A DNA stretch of 64,000 bases from Alphaproteobacteria bacterium (lineage in GTDB: Bacteria > Pseudomonadota > Alphaproteobacteria > Micropepsales > Micropepsaceae): assembly GCA_013697055.1 (NCBI GenBank), contig JACCXK010000101.1, forward strand, positions 1 through 64,000, given 5' to 3'. The translations under genes and the position numbers were made by a program. A model generated the notes under the pieces. It saw only the letters and a list, made by a program, of their open reading frames with translations, made no database searches and was not told the DNA's origin. Shown here one piece after another: positions 51,647 through 61,029 of this stretch. Every line of letters begins with the position of its first letter. Position 1 is the first letter of the stretch.

Positions 51647-54166
51647 TTACATCTTGTAGCTGAGGCGGCCATAGAGATAGCGGCCGTCAAACCCGAAGGG
51701 CGAATATTCCGGGAACTGGCCCACGCCATTGGTCGAGATGTTCTGACCGTTCAGGACATAGGACGGTTCGGTCGGATAGGTGTCGAACAGGTTCTGGACA
51801 CCCAACGCGATCTGGAAGCCGTAGCCGACACTGGCGCGGCCTTCCAGGTCGAACAGCGCCTTGCCCTTCAGGCGACAGTCGCCCAGCACATTGTTGCCGT
51901 TGAACGGCTGGGTGAGCGGGCCGTAATAATTCATGGTCGCGGTCAGGCCGGCCCATTCATAATTCCAGTCGGCGGCCAGGTTGGCTTTCCACTTGGGCTG
52001 GCCATTGATCAGCGACTGGATACGGTAGGTCGGAAGCAGGGTCGGCGCCGGTTTCAGCGCCGACAGCTGCGGGGTCGAACGGATGGCGCGAATGCTGGTC
52101 TCGTTGTGGCTCGCCGCTCCGGTGAAGTTGAAGTCGCCCCAGTTGCCTTCCGGGACCCATTTGTAGGTTGCCACGAACTCGCCGCCGTTGGTGAGCGTGT
52201 CTTCCGCGTTGGTAAAGAAGCGCGCGCCGCCGATCTGAGCCGAAGCCGGGAACAGCGCCAGCACGTTGGCCTGGCTGAGGGTATCGGAGAGGGCGATGCG
52301 GTTGCCCACGCTGATCGAGTAGAGGTCCAGCGTGGCGGAGAAATTCTCCAGGCGGAAGACGCCGCCGATGGAGTAGTTCACCGAGTTCTCCGGCTTCAGC
52401 GGCACCGCGCCAATGGTGGCGGCCACGGGGTTGGAGGCCCTGAGGATGGTGCTGTTGATCTGGTTGCCCGCCACGAAGATGGTGGAAGTGTAGGCGACAT
52501 ACTCCTGCTGCAGGGACGGGGCGCGGAAACCCGACGACACGGCGCCGCGCAGGGCGAACATTTCATTAAAGTCATAGCGCGCGGCGATCTTGCCGTTCAC
52601 CGTGGTGCCGAAGTCCGAATAATTCTCGAACCGGCCCGCCACATCGATGTCCAGTCCCTCGATCGGATGCGTGTCCACGTCGATATAGGCGCTCTGCGAG
52701 TTGCGGCTGGCTCGCACGGCGTCCGTCGGCGAGAAGCCGGGGAAGCCTTGCGCGCCGGCGCCGCCGATATTGCCGGTCGGGGTGACATAGCCGCCGTTGG
52801 CGTAGGAGGAGGTATCGCCGGCATTGATGCGATAGTCCTCGAAGCGGGCTTCGCCACCGAACGCCAGGGTGGTTTCATTGTTGCCGAAAATGCTCAGCGG
52901 GCGGTTGATGTCCAGGTTCCATACACCCTGGCCGTAGCGGGGGCCGCCCGAATAGAAGCGGGTGGGGCTGGTCGGGCCGAGCGACGTGTTGATCGAGTCG
53001 ATCGTGTTGAAGTGGAGGCTGTTATAACCATAGTTGAAGCTGGTATCCCAGTTCCAGGCGTCCAGCGTGCCGCGAGCGCCGACCGCCATGTTGGCGTCCT
53101 CGATCTGGCTGTTGATCTTGGGCAGGAAGCCGTTGGGATACACCGCCAGGAGGTTGGACGCCGGATTGGACAAGGTCTGCTGGCCGGGACGGCGCACATT
53201 CGCCGCCGAAGTGGCGTCGCGGTACTGGTAGCCGCCAAAGGCATAGAGGTGAATGTTCTCGTTCAGGTCGTAGCCGGAGTTCAGATACAGCGTGTACTGC
53301 TCCATCTTGGGCTCGCCATACCAGTTGTTGAACCGGTTGATGGTCTGCTCGCGCGGATCGAACACGCCCGGTGCGATCAGGGCATATTGCTGGCGCGGGT
53401 CCGGGCCGGCGCGGGTGCTGTGCTGCTGGTCCTTGTATTCGGCGGTGATGGTGACAAAGCCGTTGCCCAGGTCGATGCCTTTCCAGCCCGACAGCACGAA
53501 GGTGGCGCCGTCATCGAGGTGACGGGAATTGGGCAGGGCTGCACCGGTCGGCTGTGGCGCGCCGCCCAGATTGTAGGGCACGTCGGTGTTGTAAACGCCG
53601 CCGGTGAAGCTGACGCCGCCGCCTTCGCGTGCTTCCCTCAAGCGAAGGTTCACCACACCGGCAATGGCGTCGGAGCCGTACTGGGCCGCCGCGCCATCGC
53701 GCAGCACTTCGACATTGCCCAGCGCCATCGCCGGGATGGTGTTGAGGTCGAACGCTGCCGAGCCATAGCCCAGCGAACCGTTCAGGTTCACCAGAGAGGA
53801 GGCATGGGCGCGCTTGGAATTGATCAGCACCAGGGTCTGGTCCGGCGACATGCCGCGCAGGGTGGCGGGACGCAAGGAATCGGTGCCGTCGGTCACGGCG
53901 GGATGGGTGAAGTTCAGCGACGGCAGCGTCTGGGACAGCGCCTGCGCCAGATCGGTGGTGCCGGTATGTTCGATCTGGGCGGCGGAGATCACATCGACGG
54001 GCACAACGGTGTCGAGCTGGGCGCGCGGGGCGGCGCGGCTGCCGGTGACGACGACGGTTTCGATATTTTCATTTTCCGCAACCTGCTGCGCGAAAGCGCT
54101 GGAGGCGCAAACAATGGCGAATACGCTCGCGGTGGCGGCGAGCGCGGAGAAGCGTTTCACAATCAT
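51647..54166 (-). CDS. TonB-dependent outer-membrane receptor
   Basis: An 839-residue outer-membrane active transporter. The signal peptide ends at 'CASSAFAQ'. A TonB-box-like segment 'IETVVVTGSRA' precedes the plug domain ('VPVDVISAAQIEHTGTTDLAQAL', 'TLRGMSPDQTLVLINSKR', 'VEVLRDGAAAQYGSDAIAGVVN'). A 22-strand-type barrel follows, ending 'YLYGRLSYKM'. The pattern is the CirA/iron or oligosaccharide receptor type; the ligand cannot be told. The terminal Met, rather than the usual Phe, is slightly unusual. It is the gene downstream of the sensor kinase at 54300-56246, on the same strand, separated by 133 nt. Confidence 0.92.
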   Translation of the reverse strand: MIVKRFSALAATASVFAIVCASSAFAQQVAENENIETVVVTGSRAAPRAQLDTVVPVDVISAAQIEHTGTTDLAQALSQTLPSLNFTHPAVTDGTDSLRPATLRGMSPDQTLVLINSKRAHASSLVNLNGSLGYGSAAFDLNTIPAMALGNVEVLRDGAAAQYGSDAIAGVVNLRLREAREGGGVSFTGGVYNTDVPYNLGGAPQPTGAALPNSRHLDDGATFVLSGWKGIDLGNGFVTITAEYKDQQHSTRAGPDPRQQYALIAPGVFDPREQTINRFNNWYGEPKMEQYTLYLNSGYDLNENIHLYAFGGYQYRDATSAANVRRPGQQTLSNPASNLLAVYPNGFLPKINSQIEDANMAVGARGTLDAWNWDTSFNYGYNSLHFNTIDSINTSLGPTSPTRFYSGGPRYGQGVWNLDINRPLSIFGNNETTLAFGGEARFEDYRINAGDTSSYANGGYVTPTGNIGGAGAQGFPGFSPTDAVRASRNSQSAYIDVDTHPIEGLDIDVAGRFENYSDFGTTVNGKIAARYDFNEMFALRGAVSSGFRAPSLQQEYVAYTSTIFVAGNQINSTILRASNPVAATIGAVPLKPENSVNYSIGGVFRLENFSATLDLYSISVGNRIALSDTLSQANVLALFPASAQIGGARFFTNAEDTLTNGGEFVATYKWVPEGNWGDFNFTGAASHNETSIRAIRSTPQLSALKPAPTLLPTYRIQSLINGQPKWKANLAADWNYEWAGLTATMNYYGPLTQPFNGNNVLGDCRLKGKALFDLEGRASVGYGFQIALGVQNLFDTYPTEPSYVLNGQNISTNGVGQFPEYSPFGFDGRYLYGRLSYKM

Positions 54167-54299
54167 GGGGAATCCTCAGGTCACACAAGTGTCACTGAGG
54201 GCAATTAGCACCTGCGGTAAGCAGCGGTGGTGGTAAAAAAGCAGCATATTGCTGCTTAATCAGACATTTCAGAATGGAACTTTGCAACCGCAACAAATG

Positions 54300-56246
54300 T
54301 TACGCCGCCATTCTGTTCACTTGGGTGCGCGGAAGTTCCACCGTCACCGTGGTTCCGATCTCTTCCTGGCTTTCGATGCGCAAGACGCCGCCATGCTGCG
54401 CCACCAGCGCCTTGACCAGCGCCAGGCCCAGACCGGTGCCTTCGCGCGCCAGCATGGGATCGTTGGAGGCCTGTTCAAACGCCTCGCCGATGCGCGACAG
54501 GATATTGGCGGGGATACCGATGCCGGTGTCGCGGACCTTGAGCACCATCCGGTCGCCCTGGACGGCGGCAGTGACTTCCACCGTGCCGCCCTTGCGCGTG
54601 AACTTCACCGCGTTGGACATCAGGTTGAGCAGGATCTGCTTGCAGGCGCGGGGATCGGCGGTCAGCAGCATCGGGCCTTCGGCCATGGTCTTGACCAGGG
54701 TGACATCGCCGCCATCGGCGCGCCGCTTGGTCAGGCGCAGGCAATAGTCAACCGTCTCCTCCATATTGACCTCGTGCAGGTCGATGGAGAATTTCCCCGC
54801 CTCGATCTTGGCCAGGTCCAGTATGTCCGACACCAGGTTGAGCAGGTGATTGCCCGACTCGTTGATCAGCCCGGCGTATTCTTCATAACCCGTGTGCATC
54901 GGCCCGAAGATCTTGTGCTGCATCATGTCGGAAAAACCGATGATGGCGTTCAGCGGCGTGCGCAGTTCGTGGCTCATATTGGCGAGAAATTCTGACTTGA
55001 CCCGGTTGGAGGTTTCGGCCGTTTCCTGCGCGACGCGGCTGTTCACCAGTTCCTTTTCCAGCTTGATGCGCTCGATCGAGGAGTCGCGGAACAGCTTGAG
55101 GGCGCCGGCGAACTGGCCGATCTCGTCATGGCGATGGCCGAACGGGATTTCGGTGCGCAAGCTGCCGCCGGCGATAGCCTCCATGCTGCGGGTGATGGCG
55201 CGCAAGGGGCGGATTACGCCCCACATCAGGTAGATGGCGGCGAAGCTGGCCAATGCGATGGAGGCCAGCATCAGGGCGATGGCGATGGTGAAATTTTCCT
55301 GGGCGGCCTGGTACTGCGTCTCCGCATAGGCCTCGGTGAGATCGAGCGCGGTGCTGGACACCTCCATCAGCGAAGCGACGCCTCGGTTCGAGAGGCGCAC
55401 CCATTCCTCGGTATAGACCGGAGAAGGCTTGCCCGACGCCAGCGCATCGACCACTTCGCTTCGCCAGGCGATGTACTCGGTGAAATACAGCCAATGGGCG
55501 CGGGCCACCGCCGCCTTCATCTGCGGCGGAAATTCCGGCAGCCGGGCGTCATCGGCCACGATAGTCCAGGAGGCGGCGACCCGCCCCTGGAGCTCTGCGA
55601 ACAGCTGCAGCGTCTTGGGGCTGGGCGTTCCGCCGGCCAGGATGGCGCTCATGATGGCATGGCGATCGGTGCCGGCGTCGCCACGCGCCTGCCATGCGAT
55701 GTCGTTGACCCGCAGCATTTCGTTGATCAAGGGTGCGGCGGACGAGATGCTGCGCGACAGCGAGTTGGACTTGCGGTTCATCTGCCCCAGCAAAGTGGCG
55801 ACCAGGCTCAGGCGGTGCTCGATCAGCTGTGGGGAGCGTTGGTCCAGCGGCCGGGCGATGGCATCCAGGATCACGGGAAACAGTGCCTCATACTCCGCCT
55901 CCTGTTCCAAGATCTCGGCATAGCCGGAGGTGAGCTTGTTGGCGGCATGCAGCTTCAGATGGGTGAAGGTCGCCTTGGTGCGGGCGTGCAGCGCCACGAT
56001 CTGGGCGATGGTCTCTCGGCGGGCGGGAATGGCCCTTTCCATGGCCAGGTCCAGGCTGCCGCCTTCCACCCGCAACGCCTGCTGTGCCGACAGCATGTCG
56101 CGCTTGACGGTGACGATGGAAAGAATGCGGTCCGCGTCGCGCTGGCGCTCAAAGGCCGCGTTGGCGAAAATCGCGAACACCGAAACCAGAACCACCACCA
56201 AAAGGCCGGTGATGACGGTCAAAATTCTCGACAAGGAATGATTCAA
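54300..56246 (-). CDS. Membrane sensor histidine kinase with HAMP domain
   Basis: A sensor kinase of about 648 residues. A membrane helix lies at 'ILTVITGLLVVVLVSVFAIF' and a second before HAMP ('FTIAIALMLASIALASFAAIYL'), bracketing a helical periplasmic sensor region of about 280 residues. HAMP is 'RPLRAITRSMEAIAGGSLRTEIP'. The dimerisation domain has 'FLANMSHELRTPLNAIIGFSD' with the phosphoacceptor His. The ATPase domain has 'QILLNLMSNAVKFT', 'VRDTGIGIP' and 'GTGLGLALVKALVAQHGG'. The frame opens at 56384, but the residues before 56246 look unrelated, so a TTG there is preferred, with GGGG upstream. No partner regulator is adjacent. Confidence 0.88.
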   Translation of the reverse strand: MNHSLSRILTVITGLLVVVLVSVFAIFANAAFERQRDADRILSIVTVKRDMLSAQQALRVEGGSLDLAMERAIPARRETIAQIVALHARTKATFTHLKLHAANKLTSGYAEILEQEAEYEALFPVILDAIARPLDQRSPQLIEHRLSLVATLLGQMNRKSNSLSRSISSAAPLINEMLRVNDIAWQARGDAGTDRHAIMSAILAGGTPSPKTLQLFAELQGRVAASWTIVADDARLPEFPPQMKAAVARAHWLYFTEYIAWRSEVVDALASGKPSPVYTEEWVRLSNRGVASLMEVSSTALDLTEAYAETQYQAAQENFTIAIALMLASIALASFAAIYLMWGVIRPLRAITRSMEAIAGGSLRTEIPFGHRHDEIGQFAGALKLFRDSSIERIKLEKELVNSRVAQETAETSNRVKSEFLANMSHELRTPLNAIIGFSDMMQHKIFGPMHTGYEEYAGLINESGNHLLNLVSDILDLAKIEAGKFSIDLHEVNMEETVDYCLRLTKRRADGGDVTLVKTMAEGPMLLTADPRACKQILLNLMSNAVKFTRKGGTVEVTAAVQGDRMVLKVRDTGIGIPANILSRIGEAFEQASNDPMLAREGTGLGLALVKALVAQHGGVLRIESQEEIGTTVTVELPRTQVNRMAA

Positions 56247-56471
56247 GTGACGCCCCGCAACGGACGCTGAGTTTAACGGAGCAAAGGTGAGGGGAGCCTT
56301 AAAGATTGCCGCATGGCAACATCGGTGGAGACCCCGAAAAACGGCGTTAGCAAAAGGTAAATCCTCACCGCGGGCGCGACGCAAGCATGTCCGGCGGAGC
56401 CTGAAACCTCAGGCCGCATTGCTTGCGGTGGCCGCATCGGCGTAGACCGGTATTTTCACGAAAGACGCATA

Positions 56472-57629
56472 TTGGCCCGCGATTCCCATCCCGATCTGGT
56501 TCACTTCGCGCTGGCGGTGGGTGGCTTTGCCATCGGCACCACCGAATTCGCCACCATGAGCCTCTTGCCGTATTTTGCGCGCGATCTGGGCATAGCTGCG
56601 CCGGTGGCCGGCCATGTCATCAGCGCCTATGCTCTTGGTGTGGTGCTGGGCGCGCCGCTGATCGCGGTACTGGCGGCCAAACTGCCCCGCCGCACCTTGC
56701 TGATCGGGCTGATGCTGCTGTTCGCCCTGGGCAATGGCCTGACGGGGCTGGTGCCGTCCTATCACGCCATGCTGTTGCTGCGCTTCATCAGCGGCTTGCC
56801 GCATGGCGCCTATTTCGGGGTGGCCATGCTGGTGGCGGCGTCCCTGGTGCCGCAGGAGCGGCGCGCCCAAGCTTCGGCGCGGGTGCTGATGGGCCTGACG
56901 GTGGCCACCATCATCGGCGTTCCATGCGCCAACTGGCTGGGGCAAGCGATCGGCTGGCGCTGGTGCTTCGGCATCGTGGCGGTCCTAGCGCTGTTGACGG
57001 CCACTCTGGTGGCGCTGTTCGCGCCGCGCCAGCCGCCGAAGCCGGACGCCAGCGCGATGACCGAGCTGGCGGCGCTGGGCAATCGCGATGTGTGGCTGAC
57101 TCTCGCCATCGGCGCCATCGGTTTCGGCGGCTTCTTCGCCATCTATACCTATCTGGCCGACACGCTTTTGACGGTCACGCACATGTCCGAGAGCTTGACG
57201 CCGCTGGTCTTTGCCATTTTCGGCGCCGGCATGATGACAGGGCTGGTGGTGGTGCCGCGCTTTGCCCATGGCCGGGTGATGCGGGTCGCAGGGCTGTGCC
57301 TGTTGTGGTTCGCCGCCACCATGGCGCTGTATTCTTTCGCGACCGGTAATGCCTGGACCATCACCCTCAGCGTATTCTTGATCGGCCTGGGCGGGGCGCT
57401 GGGTCCGATCTTGCAGACGCGGCTGATGGACGTGGCGGGCAAGGCGCAGACCCTGGCGGCGGCGCTCAATCATTCCGCCTTCAACTTCGCCAATGCACTG
57501 GGGCCGCTTGTGGGCGGCATCGCCATCGCGCATGGGTTGGGCCTATCGTCTACCGGCCTGGTCGGGAGTTCGCTGGCGCTGGCGGGTCTGGCGATCTGGG
57601 CGGTGGCGCTAAAGATAGGGCATCAATAG
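56472..57629 (+). CDS. MFS transporter (AraJ/Bcr-like, 12 helices)
   Basis: A 385-residue inner-membrane transporter. The first helix 'ALAVGGFAIGTTEFATMSLL' and 'LGVVLGAPLIAVLAAKLPRR' are characteristic of the DHA1/AraJ group of sugar or drug efflux proteins. 'LLLRFISGLPHGAYFGVAM' follows. A TTG at 56472 gives full length; a stop lies upstream in frame and no ATG is available. It ends convergently with the cardiolipin synthase gene, with a 21-nt overlap. The substrate is unknown. Confidence 0.85.
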   Translation: MARDSHPDLVHFALAVGGFAIGTTEFATMSLLPYFARDLGIAAPVAGHVISAYALGVVLGAPLIAVLAAKLPRRTLLIGLMLLFALGNGLTGLVPSYHAMLLLRFISGLPHGAYFGVAMLVAASLVPQERRAQASARVLMGLTVATIIGVPCANWLGQAIGWRWCFGIVAVLALLTATLVALFAPRQPPKPDASAMTELAALGNRDVWLTLAIGAIGFGGFFAIYTYLADTLLTVTHMSESLTPLVFAIFGAGMMTGLVVVPRFAHGRVMRVAGLCLLWFAATMALYSFATGNAWTITLSVFLIGLGGALGPILQTRLMDVAGKAQTLAAALNHSAFNFANALGPLVGGIAIAHGLGLSSTGLVGSSLALAGLAIWAVALKIGHQ

Positions 57630-59039
57630 CCTTGCCGCGGCATTGCGCAGCCGCAGCCATACACGCTCGGCCACCAGCATATCCGGATCCAGGACCATGC
57701 CACGGGCGGTGCGGGTGTCGATCAGCGCGTCCAGCCGCGCCGTGAAATCCTTGTCGATGATCTCCAGGTCGAACTCGAAATTCAGACGGAAGCTGCGCGC
57801 ATCCCAGTTGGAACTGCCGATCAGCGACCATTCCCCGTCCACCGTGCACAATTTGGTGTGATCGAAAGGCGGCGGATGGGTGATGATGGTGGCGCGGACA
57901 TGGCGGAAGAAACGCAGATGCCCGCGCATCGCCCATTGCATCACCCGCTGGTTGCTGTTGGCGGGAAGCACGATTTCCACCGTTACGCCGCGCAGGCCCG
58001 CCTGCTGAATGGCGAATTGCAGGCTGGAATCCGGCAAAAAATACGGCGTGACGATGCGCACCCGCTTTTGCGCCAAGGTCAGCGCAGCGCCCAGCAGCGC
58101 TTCCAGGCGATAGATGTCGGCGTCCGGGCCCGAGCGCAGCCCGCGCGAGAAGGCGCTGCCTTGCGCAGAAAGATCAGGCCACCAGCAGTCCTCATCCAGA
58201 GTCTCGTCGGTGGTGAAGTGCCAGTCGCGGGCAAAGCCGTCCATCACGATCTTGACCGCGGGGCCGGTAACGCGGAAATGCACGTCCTGGATGCGGCGCT
58301 CGCCCGACAGACGGGCGGAATTTTCCGCCCCGATATTGATGCCGCCGACAAAGCCCATGCGGCCATCGACAATCAACAGCTTGCGGTGATTGCGCATGTT
58401 GAGGAAGGGCATGCGCCACGGCAACCAAGTGTGCAGGAAGCGCGCCGCGACCACCCCGCCGCGCTTCATGCGGTAATAGATGGTGGGGAAGAGGTAACCG
58501 GCGCCCACGCTGTCCAGCAGCACCCGCACCATCACGCCGCGTTGCGCCGCGGCGACCAGCGCTTCGGCGAATTCCTGCCCGGCTGCGTCGTTGCGGAAGA
58601 TATAGGAGCTCATGGCGATGCAGGTCTTCGCCTCACGGATCGCCGCCAGCATCGGGGGATAAGCCGCGTCGCCACCCTCCAATATGTCCAGCGCATTGCC
58701 CTTGGTCAGCGCGCATTGGGTGATGATTTCGCTGACATCGGAAAGCTGCGCGATATGAGGTGCCGCGTCCGGCCGCACCGCGGTCCCGGACAGAGCCTGC
58801 TCGTGGTCCAGCCGCAGCTTCAAGGCGCGCCGCGTCACCCGGTTGATGCCCAGCAGATAATAGAGAATCGATCCCAGGATGGGCGCCAGCCACACCAGCC
58901 CGACCCAGCCCAGCGCGCTCCGTACGTCGCTTTTCTTCAGCAGCACGTCGATGGTGACGATCACCGACAGCAGCAGATAGAGCCCCGCCGCCAGCGCCTG
59001 CGCCTGGGGGGACGACCAAAGGGCGGAAAAGGCGAACAT
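57609..59039 (-). CDS. cls: Cardiolipin synthase (PLD superfamily)
   Basis: A 476-residue membrane enzyme that makes cardiolipin from two phosphatidylglycerols. Two N-terminal helices precede two phospholipase D motifs. HKD 1 is 'HRKLLIVDGRMGFVGG' (His218, Lys220, Asp225). HKD 2 is 'HTKLCTVDGEWSLIGSSN' (His394, Lys396, Asp401). Length matches the family. The ATG at 59039 was chosen for the hydrophobic start 'ALAAGLYLLLSVIVTIDVLL'; an earlier TTG would add 35 residues of unlikely sequence. It is divergent from the EEP-family gene, 85 nt away. Confidence 0.92.
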   Translation of the reverse strand: MFAFSALWSSPQAQALAAGLYLLLSVIVTIDVLLKKSDVRSALGWVGLVWLAPILGSILYYLLGINRVTRRALKLRLDHEQALSGTAVRPDAAPHIAQLSDVSEIITQCALTKGNALDILEGGDAAYPPMLAAIREAKTCIAMSSYIFRNDAAGQEFAEALVAAAQRGVMVRVLLDSVGAGYLFPTIYYRMKRGGVVAARFLHTWLPWRMPFLNMRNHRKLLIVDGRMGFVGGINIGAENSARLSGERRIQDVHFRVTGPAVKIVMDGFARDWHFTTDETLDEDCWWPDLSAQGSAFSRGLRSGPDADIYRLEALLGAALTLAQKRVRIVTPYFLPDSSLQFAIQQAGLRGVTVEIVLPANSNQRVMQWAMRGHLRFFRHVRATIITHPPPFDHTKLCTVDGEWSLIGSSNWDARSFRLNFEFDLEIIDKDFTARLDALIDTRTARGMVLDPDMLVAERVWLRLRNAAARLLMPYL

Positions 59040-59124
59040 GGACCCCGGACCGGTTTTTCTTATGCTGGCAAGACTATAGACGATTTGATGTGAAACCAGT
59101 TCCCGATTTGCCGGTTTAAACAGT

Positions 59125-59820
59125 ATGGCGCCCAATTTTCCCAATCAATCCGGTGCCGGCCGGCTGCGTGTGCTGAGCTGGAATCTGCTGCGCCGCGTCG
59201 GCGCCGGCGTCGAAGATGTCGCCAAGCTGGTCAAGACCCATCATCCCGATCTTTTGCTGCTGCAGGAATGCACCGAGGAGATCATGTGCCTGCCGACCCT
59301 GGTGGGCGGGCATTTCTTCCGCCATCCCATGCAGTCGCGCATCTACGGCCTGGCAGCCTGGAGCCCGCATCCCTTTCCGCAGTCCACCGCCATCCGCTTG
59401 CCTTATTCGATCCTGCCGGGCCGGGTGCCGCCGCGCCTGGCGCAGATCATTGCCTTCCACGGCATCACCATCGCCAATGTGCATCTCAGCCATGGCCAGT
59501 TTCTCAACCGCTTCCAGCTGCGCCACATCATGGAGCAGATGGACGGCCCCGCCGCCATCATCGGCGACTTCAATGCCGTGGGTCCGGTGGGCTTCCAGGG
59601 CTTCTCGGATATCGGTCCGCGCCGGCGCACCCATCGCGCCGGCAACATCCTCGCGCTGAGGCTGGACCGCTGCATCGCGCGGGGGCTGGTGTGTTCGGCC
59701 TCGGAAGTGCTGGAGAAGGGTCGCAGCGATCATCACCCCATGGTGCTGGACATGCGGGTGGATATGGACTTCGTGACTCCGCCGATGGAAGAACTGGGGC
59801 TGGTCGGCGTCACGATTTAA
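59125..59820 (+). CDS. Endonuclease/exonuclease/phosphatase-family phosphodiesterase
   Basis: A 231-residue protein of the EEP superfamily. It shows the family order of metal and catalytic motifs: 'LRVLSWNLLRR', 'LLLLQECTEE', 'ANVHLSH', 'AAIIGDFNAVGP' and 'GRSDHHPMVLDM'. No signal peptide is evident. Members cleave phosphodiester or phosphomonoester bonds in DNA or phospholipids. Divergence from the cardiolipin synthase gene hints at a membrane-lipid substrate, which is inference. It ends in a 4-nt convergent overlap with the glycerate kinase gene (TTTAA shared by both stops). Confidence 0.85.
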   Translation: MAPNFPNQSGAGRLRVLSWNLLRRVGAGVEDVAKLVKTHHPDLLLLQECTEEIMCLPTLVGGHFFRHPMQSRIYGLAAWSPHPFPQSTAIRLPYSILPGRVPPRLAQIIAFHGITIANVHLSHGQFLNRFQLRHIMEQMDGPAAIIGDFNAVGPVGFQGFSDIGPRRRTHRAGNILALRLDRCIARGLVCSASEVLEKGRSDHHPMVLDMRVDMDFVTPPMEELGLVGVTI

Positions 59821-60914
59821 AGTGACAATTCCGCCGCTGTCTTTTCCAAATTGGCTGCCGTGTTCGCCAGCATCTCGGCCAGCGGGCGTTCGCGCCTGTT
59901 GATCGAGTAAGCGGCTTTCAGGCCGATCGCCTTGACCTGTTCCGGCGAGGCTGACAGCTTGCCGCAAAAAGCGATCACGGGTTTTCCACCGCTGCGGCCG
60001 CACAGTCCCTGGATCAATTTGCCTTGCGCGCTCTGGCCGTCGAGATGGCCTTCGCCGGTGATGATCAGATCGGCTCTGGCCGCCGCGGCCTCGAAGCCCG
60101 TCATGTCCAGCACCACCTCGATGCCGCGCCGCAGCTGCGCGCCCAAAAAAGCCACCGCGCCATAGCCCAGGCCACCGGCGGCGCCGGCGCCGGGAATGTC
60201 GGCCACGTCGCGTCCGGTTTGCGCCTTCGCCACTTCGGCGACATGCTTCAAGCCTTCATCCAATTTCGCCAGCACGTCATCGCTGCCGCCTTTCTGGCGG
60301 CCATAGATCCAGGCCGCGCCCTCGCGCCCGAACAGGGGATTGGTAACGTCGCACAGCACGTCCATGGTTTCGAACGGCGGCTCGGCCGAGACCAGCCGCA
60401 CAATATCCTTCATGTGACCGCCGTCCGGCGTCACCGGCTGATTGTTGGCATCCAGGAAGCTCCAGCCCAGTGCCGCCGCGGCGCCGATGCCGGCATCATT
60501 GGTGGCGCTGCCGCCGATGGCGAGCAGGGCGCGTTTGGCCCCCCGCGCGCGCGCATCGGCCAGCAATTGCCCGGTGCCGGTGGTCGAAGTCACCAAAGGA
60601 TCGCGTTCGTCCTGGGTCAGCAATTGCAGCCCCGACGCCCGCGCCATTTCCACCACCGCCGTGGCGCCGTCGGCCGACAGGCCATAGCGCGCCATTACCG
60701 GCCGCCCCAGGGGATCGCAGGCCTTGATCTCGATCCATTCCAGCTTCAGCGCCTGGCCCAGCACGTCCAGCAGGCCTTCGCCGCCGTCGGACAGGGGCAT
60801 CTCGGTAATGACCGCGCTCGCGTGGCTTTTGCGTAATCCGGTCGCGATGGCCCGGCACACCGCATCGGCGGGCAGGGCGTCCTTGAAGGAGTCGCAGGCG
60901 ACCAGAATGTTCAT
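59817..60914 (-). CDS. Glycerate 2-kinase (GarK/GlxK family)
   Basis: A 365-residue cytoplasmic kinase that phosphorylates D-glycerate. Family motifs are 'MNILVACDSFKDALPADAVC', 'EMPLSDGGEGLLDVL', 'LLAIGGSATNDAGIGAAAALG', 'TNPLFGREGAAWIYGRQKG', 'GAAGGLGYGAVAFLGA' and 'ADLIITGEGHLDGQS'. Length is normal. The ATG at 60914 sits exactly at the family start although the frame stays open to 61301. The product feeds glycolysis. Confidence 0.92.
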   Translation of the reverse strand: MNILVACDSFKDALPADAVCRAIATGLRKSHASAVITEMPLSDGGEGLLDVLGQALKLEWIEIKACDPLGRPVMARYGLSADGATAVVEMARASGLQLLTQDERDPLVTSTTGTGQLLADARARGAKRALLAIGGSATNDAGIGAAAALGWSFLDANNQPVTPDGGHMKDIVRLVSAEPPFETMDVLCDVTNPLFGREGAAWIYGRQKGGSDDVLAKLDEGLKHVAEVAKAQTGRDVADIPGAGAAGGLGYGAVAFLGAQLRRGIEVVLDMTGFEAAAARADLIITGEGHLDGQSAQGKLIQGLCGRSGGKPVIAFCGKLSASPEQVKAIGLKAAYSINRRERPLAEMLANTAANLEKTAAELSL

Positions 60915-61029
60915 GCCAATAAGCGCAATCCGAAAACCCGAGGGGATTGTCGGGCAAATTGCGCGACAATCCAAGACTCCAGGCGCGATCCAATTGGATC
61001 GCGCTTGGGAACCATGATTTGATGGCGCC

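Noticed and set aside
52106-54208. 700-codon plus-strand frame opposite the TonB-dependent receptor
   Set aside because: The receptor on the minus strand has signal peptide, plug and barrel motifs; the antisense frame is a codon-bias artefact.
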